From contig CAKPKL010000005.1 in assembly GCA_934167485.1 (NCBI GenBank), positions 62,001 to 126,000 on the forward strand: DNA of 64,000 bases, in the 5' to 3' direction. Position 1 is the stretch's first letter. The number at the start of each line of letters is the position of its first letter. The notes below the pieces were generated by a model. It saw only the letters and a program-made list of their open reading frames with translations. It did no database searches and had not been told where the DNA came from. Below are positions 35,011 to 44,064 of this stretch, in pieces. This stretch comes from an uncultured Bacilli bacterium. Lineage in GTDB: Bacteria > Bacillota_I > Bacilli_A > RF39 > UBA660. The position numbers and the translations under genes were made by a program.

Positions 35011-36186
35011 ATGAAAAGTAAATATAAATTAGTATTAATGTTTTTAACAATAATTTTATTAATAATTATGTGCAAGGTAATTTTATCGCCAAATTATTTA
35101 AACTATTCTTTAAAGATAAACAAAAATAAATTTAATATAAAAGAAGAATATAGTAAAGATTATACATATATAAAAATAAATATAAATAATAAAGTTTACT
35201 CTTTATACGTAAACGATAAAGGAAGAAAAATAATAGATAATATTTATTATTATAAAGATAATACATATGAATGTTTATTACCTATTATAAATAAGAGTAC
35301 AAAAACAGATATGATGTGCTACAATGGTAAAACAATATATAACTACTATAATATAAAAAATAAAGACGAAGCATTAGATAATTATATGAGTTCTATAAAA
35401 GAATATAGCATAGAAAACTTTATTGACAATACAGATAAATTTAGTAAGATTAATTATATAAAGTTTTATAATAATATAGATAAAAAGGTTGCTATTACTA
35501 CTTATGATGGATTAATTTCGAATTATAATAACATTAAATTATTTAATAAAGATGTTTATAATAATATTATAAGTGCATTTATAGATAAGTATTATATAAT
35601 TGCTGATTATAATAAATCGTATGAATTTAATGAATTCTTAGTAACAAATTTAGAAAGTCAAGAATCATTTAAAATAAAATCTAAGTATGATATTTCATTT
35701 GATTCCTATGTACAAGGTATAGTAGATAATAAATTATATATATATGACAAGGATAACAATTCTCAATATGAAATTGATATAGATAAGAAACGAGTAAATT
35801 TGCTTTCAAATAGTAAAAAGATCAAAGTATATAAAAATCATAGTTGGGGGTATGTAAGTAAGAATTCAGAAGATATATATTTCGAAAATGAAGAAGAAAG
35901 TTTATCACTTGACTCATTTGATCATGTAATTAAATATGGTAATTATTATTACTTATTTAAAAAAGTAAATAAATCATATGAATTATATAGAAGTGATATT
36001 AACAATATGGAAGTATATAAATATTTAATAACTGTTCCAACTATAAAAATTAATTATAATGAAGATTATATATATTATGTAGATGGTAATAAATTATACT
36101 ATTATAGTGATAGCACGGGATTGAAAACAATTTTAGAAAATCCCGAATTAGAATTTAATGAAACAATTAAATACTATATATACTAA
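35011..36186 (+). CDS. Secreted or anchored beta-rich protein, unknown function
   Basis: The 391-residue protein has an N-terminal membrane helix (about 6-28). A long Asn/Lys/Tyr/Ile-rich extracytoplasmic region follows. It contains repeated short beta-strand units such as DNKLYIYDKDNNSQYEIDID, HSWGYVSKNSEDIYFENE and DGNKLYYYSDSTGL, which suggest a beta-propeller or WG/DUF5050-like fold. No catalytic motif. AGGAATAATT is only a weak ribosome binding site. It lies between a terminator and trpS. Confidence 0.6.
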   Translation: MKSKYKLVLMFLTIILLIIMCKVILSPNYLNYSLKINKNKFNIKEEYSKDYTYIKININNKVYSLYVNDKGRKIIDNIYYYKDNTYECLLPIINKSTKTDMMCYNGKTIYNYYNIKNKDEALDNYMSSIKEYSIENFIDNTDKFSKINYIKFYNNIDKKVAITTYDGLISNYNNIKLFNKDVYNNIISAFIDKYYIIADYNKSYEFNEFLVTNLESQESFKIKSKYDISFDSYVQGIVDNKLYIYDKDNNSQYEIDIDKKRVNLLSNSKKIKVYKNHSWGYVSKNSEDIYFENEEESLSLDSFDHVIKYGNYYYLFKKVNKSYELYRSDINNMEVYKYLITVPTIKINYNEDYIYYVDGNKLYYYSDSTGLKTILENPELEFNETIKYYIY

Positions 36187-36194
36187 AAATATGA

Positions 36195-36200
36195 TATAAT
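36195..36200 (+). promoter_or_regulatory. -10 element of trpS
   Basis: TATAAT 36195-36200 puts transcription start near 36207, before the AUG at 36223. No T-box leader fits in this short 5' UTR. Confidence 0.55.
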
Positions 36201-36222
36201 AAATAAAAATATGGAGGTATTT

Positions 36223-37227
36223 ATGAAAACAATTTTAACCGGAGATAGACCAACAGGTAGACTCCATTTAGGACATTATTTTGGATCATTAGAAAATAGA
36301 GTAAAAATGCAATATGATTATGATACATATATATTAATAGCTGATGTACAAGCTTTAACAGATAATTTTAGTAATCCAGATAAAGTAAGACAAAATGTTC
36401 ATGAGCTTGCTCTTGATTATTTAGCAGCTGGTATAGATCCAAAACAATCACACATATATATACAATCATTAATCCCAGAGGTTGCAGAGCTTACTGTATA
36501 TTTTTCTAATTTAGTATCAGTACCAAGACTTTATAGAAATCCAACGACTAAGTATGAAGTTGCTCAAAAACAAGAATTGTTTGGAAATAATGGTGAGGGA
36601 ATAACTTATGGATTTTTAGGTTACCCAGTAAGTCAAGCTGCAGATATTGCATGTGTTAACAGTAATGTTATACCAGTAGGAGAAGATCAACTTCCTCATA
36701 TAGAACAAGCAAGAGAAATAGTAAGAAAATTTAATAATATATATGGTGAAACATTTAATGTACCAGAACCAGTTTTAAGTTCTACACCAAGAATTAAGGG
36801 GTTAGATGGCAATGAAAAAATGAGTAAATCATTAAATAATTGTATATATTTATCAGATGATGAAGAAACAATTACAAAAAAAATTATGGGAGCTGTTACA
36901 GATCCTAATAAAATTAGAAAAGATGATCCAGCAAATCCAGATGTGTGTATGGTTTATTATTATCACAAATTAATTAGAAATCCTGAAATAGCAACCGTTT
37001 GTAGTGAATGCAAAAATGGTGAAAGAGGTTGTGTTTATTGTAAAAAAGAATTGGCTCGAGCTATGGCTGAGTTCTTAAAACCTATTCAAGAGAGAAGAAA
37101 ATATTATGAAGATAGACCAGAAGAAGTAGAAAAAATTCTTAAAGAAGGAACAGAAGCTACAAAGAAAAAAGCAGAAGCAGTAATGGCTAGAGTAAGAAAA
37201 AATATGAAACTTGACTATTTTGAGTAA
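36223..37227 (+). CDS. trpS: Tryptophanyl-tRNA synthetase
   Basis: The 334-residue class I synthetase charges tRNA-Trp. The HIGH box appears as PTGRLHLGHYFGSL and the KMSKS box as NEKMSKSLNN. VIPVGEDQLPHIEQAREI and the PDVCMVYYYHKL segment are typical. A Cys cluster (CSECKNGERGCVYCKKELA) is present in the C-terminal helical part. Start at 36223 chosen because GGAGGT precedes it; the ATG at 36211 is inside that site region. Confidence 0.97.
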   Translation: MKTILTGDRPTGRLHLGHYFGSLENRVKMQYDYDTYILIADVQALTDNFSNPDKVRQNVHELALDYLAAGIDPKQSHIYIQSLIPEVAELTVYFSNLVSVPRLYRNPTTKYEVAQKQELFGNNGEGITYGFLGYPVSQAADIACVNSNVIPVGEDQLPHIEQAREIVRKFNNIYGETFNVPEPVLSSTPRIKGLDGNEKMSKSLNNCIYLSDDEETITKKIMGAVTDPNKIRKDDPANPDVCMVYYYHKLIRNPEIATVCSECKNGERGCVYCKKELARAMAEFLKPIQERRKYYEDRPEEVEKILKEGTEATKKKAEAVMARVRKNMKLDYFE

Positions 37228-37264
37228 AATAGTAATAAAAAGTTAATAAAATAATATATTTTTA

Positions 37265-37293
37265 TTGACTTTTTTAATATTTTTTAGTATTAT
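37265..37293 (+). promoter_or_regulatory. rplM-rpsI promoter
   Basis: TTGACT (37265-37270), 17-base spacer, TATTAT (37288-37293). Confidence 0.8.
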
Positions 37294-37299
37294 TTTAGT

Positions 37300-37372
37300 T
37301 GGTACATTTACATCCCACATTTAGTAAGTCTTGGGAAAACTTACTATTTGTAAAGGAAGAGGAGAAAATATC
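37300..37372 (+). promoter_or_regulatory. Probable L13 leader RNA
   Basis: The leader before rplM contains a strong hairpin TAGTAAGT/ACTTACTA (37322-37329 with 37339-37346) with loop CTTGGGAAA. An upstream CCCA (37314-37317) could pair with the loop's TGGG. Its position and the short hairpin plus upstream pairing resemble the known L13 leader that autoregulates rplM-rpsI in Firmicutes. Confidence 0.6.
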
Positions 37373-37807
37373 ATGAAGAATTCTTATATGCAAAAGAAAG
37401 AAACAGTAGAACGTAATTGGTATATAATAGATGCTGAAGGTGTTAATTTAGGACGTTTAGCAACTAGAGTAGCTGATGTTTTACGTGGTAAGCATAAACC
37501 AACTTACACACCACATATTGATTGTGGAGATTATGTAATAGTAGTAAATGCTTCAAAAGTAAATCTTACAGGAAATAAATTAAATGATAAGATTTATTAT
37601 AATCATTCAGGTTATACTGGAGGATTAAGAGAAAGAACTGCAAAAGAAATGAGAGAGAATTACCCAGTAGAGATGATTGAAAGAGCTGTAAAAGGAATGA
37701 TTCCTCATACAAGATTAGGAAGACAAGTTGCTAAAAAATTATTTGTTTATGAGGGTGCAGAACATCCACATATGGCACAAAAGCCAGTAGAAATGAAAAT
37801 TAAATAA
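37373..37807 (+). CDS. rplM: 50S ribosomal protein L13
   Basis: The start at 37373 follows AGAGGAG. An upstream in-frame start at 37331 falls inside the leader hairpin. The 144-residue protein has WYIIDAEGVNLGRLATRVADVLRGKHKP, HIDCGDYVIVVNA and AVKGMIPHTRLGRQVAKKLFVYEGAEHPH across its length. First gene of the rplM-rpsI pair. Confidence 0.98.
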   Translation: MKNSYMQKKETVERNWYIIDAEGVNLGRLATRVADVLRGKHKPTYTPHIDCGDYVIVVNASKVNLTGNKLNDKIYYNHSGYTGGLRERTAKEMRENYPVEMIERAVKGMIPHTRLGRQVAKKLFVYEGAEHPHMAQKPVEMKIK

Positions 37808-37819
37808 GGAGGGTTTTAA

Positions 37820-38230
37820 ATGGCAAAAGTATTTATAGGAACAGGTAGAAGAAAATCTTCAGTAGCTCAAGTTAAAATGACTGCTGGAAAAGGTAAAATA
37901 ACTGTTAATGGTGTAGATGTTAATGAATTTATGCCTTATGCAACTTATGTTATGGATTTAAAACAACCTTTAGTAGCAACTAATAATGAAAACACTTTCG
38001 ATATCGAAGTTAAAGTAACTGGTGGTGGAGCTTCTGGTCAAACTGGAGCAATCCGTTTAGGAATTACAAGAGCTTTACTTGAATATGATAAAGCTAATGA
38101 AGGTAATGAAGATAGCTATAGAAAAATTTTAAAGAAAGCTGGATTTGTTACTCGTGATTCAAGAGCTAAAGAAAGAAAGAAACCAGGATTAAAAGCAGCA
38201 CGTCGTGCACCACAATTCTCAAAACGTTAA
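37820..38230 (+). CDS. rpsI: 30S ribosomal protein S9
   Basis: The 136-residue protein reads GTGRRKSSVAQVKM, VTGGGASGQTGAIRLGITRALLEYD and the C-terminal LKAARRAPQFSKR. The last arginine-containing tail contacts P-site tRNA. It starts after TAAGGAGGG, 12 bases after rplM. Confidence 0.98.
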   Translation: MAKVFIGTGRRKSSVAQVKMTAGKGKITVNGVDVNEFMPYATYVMDLKQPLVATNNENTFDIEVKVTGGGASGQTGAIRLGITRALLEYDKANEGNEDSYRKILKKAGFVTRDSRAKERKKPGLKAARRAPQFSKR

Positions 38231-38244
38231 TTATACAGTTTACA

Positions 38245-38270
38245 AGCCTTGGATTTATTCAAGGTTTTTT
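38245..38270 (+). terminator. rplM-rpsI terminator
   Basis: CCTTG (38247-38251) pairs with CAAGG (38260-38264), then TTTTTT. Confidence 0.75.
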
Positions 38271-38271
38271 C

Positions 38272-38300
38272 TTGATTATAATAGTACATTTTGTTATAAT
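38272..38300 (+). promoter_or_regulatory. Promoter of HD-domain hydrolase gene
   Basis: TTGATT (38272-38277), 17-base spacer, TATAAT (38295-38300). Confidence 0.75.
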
Positions 38301-38317
38301 AACAAACAGGTGATAAA

Positions 38318-38956
38318 ATGTCTAAGGAAGAGAATGTTATAAGATATTATGTTTTATGTAATAAACTAAAAAATTTAATAAGAACAGGTTGGAAAGATTG
38401 GAATGTTAAAAGCAATCGCCTTGAGAGTGTAGCAGAGCACATTTATGGAGTACAAATGCTTACTATAGCTATGGCATCAGAGTATAACTATGACATAAAC
38501 TTATCTCGTGTTATAATGATGCTTGCGGTTCATGAGTTAGAGGAAATTTTTATAGGTGACTTAACTCTTTTTGAAATAAGTTCTGAGGAAAAGGAGAAAA
38601 TAGGTCATGAAGCAATAGAAAAAGTGTTAAGTTCTCTTGCTAATAAAGATGAGATAAAGAGCTTAATAATAGAATTTGATGAAAGAAAAACAAATGAATC
38701 ACGCTTTGCTTATTATTGTGATAAATTAGAATGTGATATTCAAAGTAAAATATATGATGAGAAAGATTGTGTAGATTTAAATCATCAAAGTAATAACAAA
38801 AGTTTTAATGATCCAGAAGTACAAAAATTATTAAATAGTGGTATGTCTTGGTCAGATATGTGGCTAACATTTAGTCAAAATAGATATAATTATGATGAAA
38901 ATTTTATGTCAGTATCTAATTATGTGAAAAAACATAATATAACAAAAAATATATAG
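38318..38956 (+). CDS. HD-domain hydrolase, YfbR-like
   Basis: The 212-residue protein starts after AGGTGAT. It has the pattern of HD_3/YfbR-type hydrolases, which act on deoxynucleoside monophosphates in E. coli: RLESVAEHIYGVQML with the metal-binding His, then MMLAVHELEEIFIGDLTLFE. In the usual signature the second motif is HD; here it reads HELEE, so the metal site may be unusual. DKLECDIQSKIYD supplies the downstream Asp. Substrate is inferred from family only. Confidence 0.8.
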   Translation: MSKEENVIRYYVLCNKLKNLIRTGWKDWNVKSNRLESVAEHIYGVQMLTIAMASEYNYDINLSRVIMMLAVHELEEIFIGDLTLFEISSEEKEKIGHEAIEKVLSSLANKDEIKSLIIEFDERKTNESRFAYYCDKLECDIQSKIYDEKDCVDLNHQSNNKSFNDPEVQKLLNSGMSWSDMWLTFSQNRYNYDENFMSVSNYVKKHNITKNI

Positions 38957-38975
38957 TTTTATATATTTTTTTTCA
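38944..38975 (+). terminator. Terminator after HD hydrolase
   Basis: AAAATATATA (38946-38955) pairs with TATATATTTT (38960-38969), then T. It overlaps the stop codon. Confidence 0.7.
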
Positions 38976-38986
38976 TATATTATAGT

Positions 38987-39658
38987 ATGAAAAATTTAGA
39001 CTTTTTAAAATCAAATATAATTGCTCATAAGGGAGTGCACAACTCGAAAATACCGGAAAATACTATTCCTTCCTTTATTAAGTGTGTGGATAAAAATTAT
39101 ATAATAGAATTAGATATACACATACTAAAAGATAAAACTATAGTTGTATATCACGATTTTAATCTTAAAAGACTAACAAACAAGAATAAAATAATAGAAA
39201 CAGAAAGTTATGAACATTTATCTAAGTTAAAAATAAAAAATAAATATACAATACCTACATTGAAACAAGTTATACACATAGTTAATGGTAAAGTTCCAAT
39301 ATTGATAGAACTAAAAGATGTGGATAACAATTCTACATTTGAGGAAGAACTTGTTAATTTACTTGATAACTATAATGGCGCATTTGCCATACAAAGTGTA
39401 AATCCATTTGTTGTTGACTGGTTTATAAAAAATAGGAAAGATTATATTGTCGGTATTGTTATATATAATGATACTAATTATAAATTAATAAAGAAGTATG
39501 TAGACAAAGTAGATTTTATTTCTATTAATAAAAAAGAATTACCTACCAAATTAAAGATAAAAAACAAATTACTATTTGGCTGGACCATCAAAACCAAAGA
39601 AGAATATGACAAGTACATTGAATATTGTGATAATTTAATATGTGAAAATTTTATATAA
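38987..39658 (+). CDS. Glycerophosphodiester phosphodiesterase
   Basis: The 223-residue GDPD-family TIM barrel has IIAHKGVHNSKIPENTIPSF (catalytic HKG and PENT), ELDIHILKDKTIVVYHDF with the catalytic His, PTLKQVI, and IELKD. It would cleave glycerophosphodiesters to glycerol-3-phosphate. The conserved motif begins at residue 11, so the start at 38987 must be right or nearly so. No ribosome binding site precedes it, and TATTAT (38978-38983) ends 3 bases before the ATG, so the mRNA may be leaderless. Confidence 0.92.
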   Translation: MKNLDFLKSNIIAHKGVHNSKIPENTIPSFIKCVDKNYIIELDIHILKDKTIVVYHDFNLKRLTNKNKIIETESYEHLSKLKIKNKYTIPTLKQVIHIVNGKVPILIELKDVDNNSTFEEELVNLLDNYNGAFAIQSVNPFVVDWFIKNRKDYIVGIVIYNDTNYKLIKKYVDKVDFISINKKELPTKLKIKNKLLFGWTIKTKEEYDKYIEYCDNLICENFI

Positions 39659-39689
39659 TGTGTTATACTAGTAAAAAGGAAATGATATT

Positions 39690-40361
39690 ATGTTAAAAGT
39701 TAATGGTAATGGATTACTTATTGTTGTATCTGGACCAAGTGGAGCTGGAAAAGATACTATATGTAATAAATTAATAAGTGAATCAGATAATGTTTGGCTT
39801 TCTATTTCTATGACATCTAGAAATCCTAGAGGTAATGAAGTAGAGGGTAAGGAGTATTTCTTTGTTACAAAGGAAGAGTTCGAACAAAGAATAAAAAATG
39901 GAGAGTTTTTAGAGTATGCTATGTATAACAATAATTATTATGGTACTCCTAAAGATAAAATAGAAGATTATTTAAATAAAGGGATAGATGTAATACTTGT
40001 GATAGATATACAAGGAGCAATTAACATAAAAAACTTAATTCCAACAGCTTTATTTATATTTATTATGCCTCCTGATATGAAAACTTTAAAACAAAGATTA
40101 ATAAATAGAAAAACTGAATCAAAGGAAAAGGTAATAGATAGATTTAAAACTGCATATAACGAGATAAATCATTTTAAAAAATATAATTATGTAGTAGTGA
40201 ATGATGAAATAGATAAAGCTACAAACAAGGTAAAATCAATTATACAAGCAGAAAAGTGTAGAGTAGATAGAATAGAAGAAATTCACTTAGATAATAAAGA
40301 AGAAATAATACATGAAATATTAATTGATAAAGAATTTGAGAATGATGAGATGAGGATTTAA
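39690..40361 (+). CDS. gmk: Guanylate kinase
   Basis: The 223-residue enzyme converts GMP to GDP. P-loop GPSGAGKDT, GMP-binding ISMTSRNPRGNEVEGKEYFFV and EFLEYAMYNNNYYGTPK, and VIDIQGA are all in place. The last ~25 residues (EEIHLDNKEEIIHEIL and beyond) extend past the usual 205-residue end. TATACT (39664-39669) is a possible -10 box. The methyltransferase gene follows after one base. Confidence 0.95.
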   Translation: MLKVNGNGLLIVVSGPSGAGKDTICNKLISESDNVWLSISMTSRNPRGNEVEGKEYFFVTKEEFEQRIKNGEFLEYAMYNNNYYGTPKDKIEDYLNKGIDVILVIDIQGAINIKNLIPTALFIFIMPPDMKTLKQRLINRKTESKEKVIDRFKTAYNEINHFKKYNYVVVNDEIDKATNKVKSIIQAEKCRVDRIEEIHLDNKEEIIHEILIDKEFENDEMRI

Positions 40362-40362
40362 T

Positions 40363-41232
40363 ATGAAATTTAGTAATGAATGGAAAGATTATGAATGTAT
40401 ATCCGCAGGAAATGGAGAAAAATTAGAACGTTGGGGTGATGTAATTTTTAGAAGACCAGAACCTCAAGCTATGTGGAATATAGAAAAAAATAATTTGTGG
40501 AAAAATGTAGATGGATTTTATCATAGATCAAATAAAGGTGGAGGCTACTGGGATTTTAATAGAACATTGCCTGACCATTGGACTGTAAATTATAAAAATT
40601 TGACATTTAAAGTCAGTCCAACTAATTTTAAGCATACTGGTTTATTTCCAGAGCAAGCTGTTAATTGGGATTTTTCTATGAATAAAATAAAGAATGCAAA
40701 AAGACCAATAAAAGTATTAAACTTATTTGCTTATACAGGTGCAGCTACAATGGCCGCATCTAGTGCAGGTGCTGTTGAGGTTGTTCAAGTGGATGCTTCT
40801 CGTGGAATGACTGATTGGGCAAAAGATAACATGAAATTATGTGGCTTAGAAGGTAATAAAATAAGATTTATAGTAGACGATTGTTTGAAATTTGTTCAAA
40901 GAGAAGCTCGTAGAGGAAATAAATATGATGTAATTATAATGGATCCTCCAAGCTATGGAAGAGGTCCTAATGGAGAAGTTTGGAAATTTGAACAAAATTT
41001 AGATATACTTATAAATGCTTGTTTAGATGTGCTAAGTGATAAACCATTATTTTTCTTAATTAATGCATATACTACTGGTATTTCAAATATAGTTTTATAC
41101 AATATATTAAAAACTTCATTGGAATGTAAATATGGAGGTAAAACTGAATCAGGAGAGATAGGACTTCCTATAACTCAAAATGATTTAGTACTTCCTTGTG
41201 GTATATATGGAAGATGGGAGTCTAATGATTAA
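40363..41232 (+). CDS. Class I SAM-dependent methyltransferase, RlmI/RlmK-like
   Basis: The 289-residue protein shows the Rossmann methyltransferase motifs VLNLFAYTGAATMAASSAGA (motif I), QVDASRGMTDWAKDN and the catalytic MDPPSYGRGPNGEVWKFE (motif IV). The family (PF10672 type) modifies cytosine in rRNA or is uncharacterised. The N-terminal RNA-binding PUA domain of RlmI is missing. It is coupled to gmk and to the pseudouridine synthase, which it overlaps by 8 bases. Confidence 0.85.
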   Translation: MKFSNEWKDYECISAGNGEKLERWGDVIFRRPEPQAMWNIEKNNLWKNVDGFYHRSNKGGGYWDFNRTLPDHWTVNYKNLTFKVSPTNFKHTGLFPEQAVNWDFSMNKIKNAKRPIKVLNLFAYTGAATMAASSAGAVEVVQVDASRGMTDWAKDNMKLCGLEGNKIRFIVDDCLKFVQREARRGNKYDVIIMDPPSYGRGPNGEVWKFEQNLDILINACLDVLSDKPLFFLINAYTTGISNIVLYNILKTSLECKYGGKTESGEIGLPITQNDLVLPCGIYGRWESND

Positions 41233-41878
41233 TATTATTTATGAGGATAATCATTTACTTATAGTAGAAAAACCTATAAATATTCCTGTACAAGCTGATA
41301 GTAGTCATGATTTGGATTTTTTAACTATTTTAAAGGATTTTATAAAGAAAAGAGATAATAAGCCAGGTAATGTATATTTAGGGCTTATACATCGCTTAGA
41401 TAGGCCTGTAGGCGGTGTTATGGTGTTTGCTAAAACAAGTAAATGTGCATCTAGACTTAGTGAACAGGTAAGAGAGAGAATATTAAAAAAAGAATACTAT
41501 GCTATAGTAGAAGGTAAGTTGGAAAAAAGTGGAGTATTAAAAGATTATTTATTAAAAAATAGTAAAAATAATACAGTATATGTAGATAAAAAAGGTAAAG
41601 AAGCAATTCTTGAATATAACTTACTTGAATATAAAAATGGACTATCACTCGTTAATATAAATTTAAAGACAGGTAGATCTCATCAAATAAGAGTACAATT
41701 CTCATCAAGAAATCATCCATTATATGGAGATCAAAGATATAATAAAAATGCTATACCAGGACAACAAATAGCTCTATTTGCTCATTCTCTAACACTTAAC
41801 CATCCAATAACAAAGGAACAATTAAAATTTGATATTAAACCTAAAAATATTTATCCATGGAATATTTTTAATATGTAA
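41225..41878 (+). CDS. RluA-family pseudouridine synthase
   Basis: The start at 41225 (MINIIYEDNHLLIVEKP) is inside the end of the methyltransferase gene. The 217-residue enzyme has IHRLDRPVGGVMVFAKTS with the catalytic Asp, VEGKLEKSGVLKDYL, and LKTGRSHQIRVQFSSRNHPLYGDQRY in parts. No S4 domain, so it resembles the short RluA/YjbO forms that act on rRNA or tRNA. The exact RNA target cannot be told from sequence. Confidence 0.92.
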   Translation: MINIIYEDNHLLIVEKPINIPVQADSSHDLDFLTILKDFIKKRDNKPGNVYLGLIHRLDRPVGGVMVFAKTSKCASRLSEQVRERILKKEYYAIVEGKLEKSGVLKDYLLKNSKNNTVYVDKKGKEAILEYNLLEYKNGLSLVNINLKTGRSHQIRVQFSSRNHPLYGDQRYNKNAIPGQQIALFAHSLTLNHPITKEQLKFDIKPKNIYPWNIFNM

Positions 41879-41910
41879 AGGAATGTACATTTATAACATT
41901 TCTTTTATTT
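41877..41910 (+). terminator. Terminator after rRNA-modification operon
   Basis: AAAGGAATGT (41877-41886) pairs with ACATTTCTTT (41896-41905) with one G-U pair, then TATTTT. Confidence 0.7.
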
Positions 41911-41959
41911 TATCTTGACTTTAAAAAAATATAATAGTAAATTAAAGGTGGTGATATTC

Positions 41960-42604
41960 ATGAAAAAAGATATGGTAAAAGTTCACTTTTCAAGTGATAA
42001 TGATGGAGATTATGTATACATTGAAGAAAATGACACAAAAATAGAACCTCATCATTTATTAAAATTTTTAAGACAAGGAATAAAATATGGAGAAATAAAG
42101 CATGGTATGGAAACTCATCATAATGGTAAAACACAATTTATTTTTGAAGCAAAAAACATGTTAGATGAGGATGCCTCAAATTATTTATTCGTAGTTGATG
42201 TAAAACCAAAAGACAAGATAAAATTTAAAAATTATGTTGATAACATAAGAGATTTGTGTGATTTATCAATAGAAAAGACTAAGGTAAACTATACAAGAAT
42301 AGCTGCTGGTATTATGACTGGATTTATGTTAATGTATATTGCAGCTCCTAAATTTGCTAAAGGATTAAAGAAAATTAGTGAAAAAGAAGAAGCAATTGCA
42401 TATTCACAATCTCAAAATATATCAAGTGAGATAGAAAGAAAAAAAAATATAGAAAATGATAAAGCTAATTATATAAATTATTTAAGGGAACAAGCAGAAG
42501 CAGGAGATAAAGATGCTATAGAAGAATATACAAGATATATATTAGAACAAGAATTAAAAGAACAAAATGCTAAAGAAGAGCAAGAAAGAGGATATTCAAA
42601 ATAA
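41960..42604 (+). CDS. Single-pass membrane protein with coiled-coil tail, unknown
   Basis: The 214-residue protein starts at 41960 after AGGTGGTGAT; longer in-frame starts overlap the promoter region. It has a mixed N-terminal domain (about 1-108; KVHFSSDNDGDYVYIEEND, HHLLKFLRQGIKYGEIKHG), one membrane helix (about 115-137; IAAGIMTGFMLMYIAAP) and a charged coiled-coil tail (about 140-214). No known family recognised. It is a single-gene unit ending in a hairpin. Confidence 0.65.
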   Translation: MKKDMVKVHFSSDNDGDYVYIEENDTKIEPHHLLKFLRQGIKYGEIKHGMETHHNGKTQFIFEAKNMLDEDASNYLFVVDVKPKDKIKFKNYVDNIRDLCDLSIEKTKVNYTRIAAGIMTGFMLMYIAAPKFAKGLKKISEKEEAIAYSQSQNISSEIERKKNIENDKANYINYLREQAEAGDKDAIEEYTRYILEQELKEQNAKEEQERGYSK

Positions 42605-42628
42605 GTGGTTTAACTACTTATTTTTTTC
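42599..42628 (+). terminator. Terminator before cwlD
   Basis: AAATAAGT (42599-42606) pairs with ACTTATTT (42616-42623), then TTTT. Confidence 0.7.
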
Positions 42629-42649
42629 ATATAATTAATTGGTGATAAA

Positions 42650-43315
42650 GTGAAAAAATATTACTATATTTTTATACTCATAATATTTATTTGTTCAATT
42701 TCTTTTGTAAATGCAAATACAAATAGTTCGAATATGACGTTAGTATCAAAGGTTATATATTTAGATGCTGGTCATGGTGGTCCAGATCCAGGAACTATAT
42801 ATAAAAACATTTATGAAAAAGATATTAATTTAGAAATAGTAAAAAAATTAGCTTCTGTCCTAGAAAAAGAAGGAGCTATATGTTATTTAACTAGATATGG
42901 TGATTATGATCTAAGTAATAACAGTGCTAGAAGTAGAAAAAAAAGTGATCTAAACAATAGAGCAAAAATAATAAATAAATCAGAAGCTGATATGTATATA
43001 TCAATACATTTAAATTCAATTAGTTCTTCCACTTGGAGTGGAGCTCAAGTTTTTTATGATGATGTAAATACTCAAAATAAAGATTTAGCAATGTTGATGC
43101 AACAAATACTTTCAGAAGATTTAAACACAAAAAGAAAAGTAAAAGAAATAAATAATATGCTTTTAAATAGAAAGATAACTATACCAGGTGTTTTAATAGA
43201 GGTAGGTTTTTTATCTAATCCAAATGATAGATATAAATTGCAACAAAGCGATTATCAATATAAAATTGCAGAATCAATAAAAAGAGGAATAGTTAAGTAT
43301 TTTGATAACAAATAA
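42650..43315 (+). CDS. cwlD: N-acetylmuramoyl-L-alanine amidase, CwlD-like
   Basis: The 221-residue protein starts at GTG 42650 after GGTGAT. It has a signal peptide (about 1-22) and a full Amidase_3 domain with zinc ligands in DAGHGGPDPG, Glu in YEKDINLEI, His in YISIHLNSISSSTWSGAQVFYD, and the catalytic Glu in VLIEVGFLSNP. The segment RSRKKSDLNNRAKIINKSEAD is characteristic of CwlD, which helps make muramic delta-lactam in spore cortex. Nearby dacB-spmA-spmB supports that role. Confidence 0.88.
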   Translation: MKKYYYIFILIIFICSISFVNANTNSSNMTLVSKVIYLDAGHGGPDPGTIYKNIYEKDINLEIVKKLASVLEKEGAICYLTRYGDYDLSNNSARSRKKSDLNNRAKIINKSEADMYISIHLNSISSSTWSGAQVFYDDVNTQNKDLAMLMQQILSEDLNTKRKVKEINNMLLNRKITIPGVLIEVGFLSNPNDRYKLQQSDYQYKIAESIKRGIVKYFDNK

Positions 43316-43350
43316 CAAGTGTAAATAGATAATATAAATGTATAAATTGA

Positions 43351-43379
43351 TTGCAAAATAAAATTATAATTGATACAAT
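43351..43379 (+). promoter_or_regulatory. Putative promoter of FGase-like gene
   Basis: TTGCAA (43351-43356), 17-base spacer, TACAAT (43374-43379). Confidence 0.5.
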
Positions 43380-43405
43380 ATTACTGTAATAGTAGAGGTG
43401 ATTTA

Positions 43406-44050
43406 ATGAGTTTTGTAGATGAAATTAATTATCTAGAACATTTAGAATCAAAAGCTAATTATATTATTTGTAATGGTAAAATTCCTATTTTATTTTCTGC
43501 TCCACATACAATAACTCATATAAAAGAAAATGGCTTTATTAAATTAAGTGAACCCTATACTAAAGCTGTAGCGCTCTATCTAAATAAATATTTTGACACA
43601 TTTGCTATAATAAAAAATGTTAATGATGGATTAGATTCAAATAGGGACAATAATGATACCTACAAAAAAGAATTAATTAATTTAATAAAAGAAAATGATA
43701 TTAAAATAGTTATAGATTTACATGGAGCAAGTATAGAAAGAAATTTTGATGTAGAATTAGGTACATTAAATAATTTAAGTGCAGATTTTTCAACTATAAG
43801 AGAATTAGAAGAAGCTTTTAAAGAAAATGATATATTAGAGGTTGTAAACAATGATCCATTTAAAGGTGGAGCTATAACACAATATATTTATAATCTTAAA
43901 GATGTAGATGTTATTCAAATAGAAATAAATGGTAAATATAGAGATTCAAACAATTTAGAATTACTAAAAAAAATCATAGAATCATTATCAAATTTCATAA
44001 AGCAATATAATGATTATGTAAGTGATAGGACAGTTTATAGTGATAAATAA
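43406..44050 (+). CDS. N-formylglutamate amidohydrolase-like protein
   Basis: The start at 43406 follows AGAGGTGATT; an ATG at 43370 is upstream of the -10 box. The 214-residue protein contains ILFSAPHTITHIKENG, VIDLHGASIERNFDVELGT, DPFKGGAITQYIYNLKDVDVIQIEIN, the HxxE-like metal pattern of the FGase family (PF05013 type). In a genome without visible histidine-degradation genes it may act on another amide, perhaps in cell-wall metabolism. The assignment rests on motifs only. Confidence 0.75.
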   Translation: MSFVDEINYLEHLESKANYIICNGKIPILFSAPHTITHIKENGFIKLSEPYTKAVALYLNKYFDTFAIIKNVNDGLDSNRDNNDTYKKELINLIKENDIKIVIDLHGASIERNFDVELGTLNNLSADFSTIRELEEAFKENDILEVVNNDPFKGGAITQYIYNLKDVDVIQIEINGKYRDSNNLELLKKIIESLSNFIKQYNDYVSDRTVYSDK

Positions 44051-44064
44051 ATTTTAAATAAAAC

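Noticed and set aside
36187..36222. T-box leader before trpS
   Set aside because: The promoter -10 box leaves only about 16 bases of 5' UTR, too short for a T-box.
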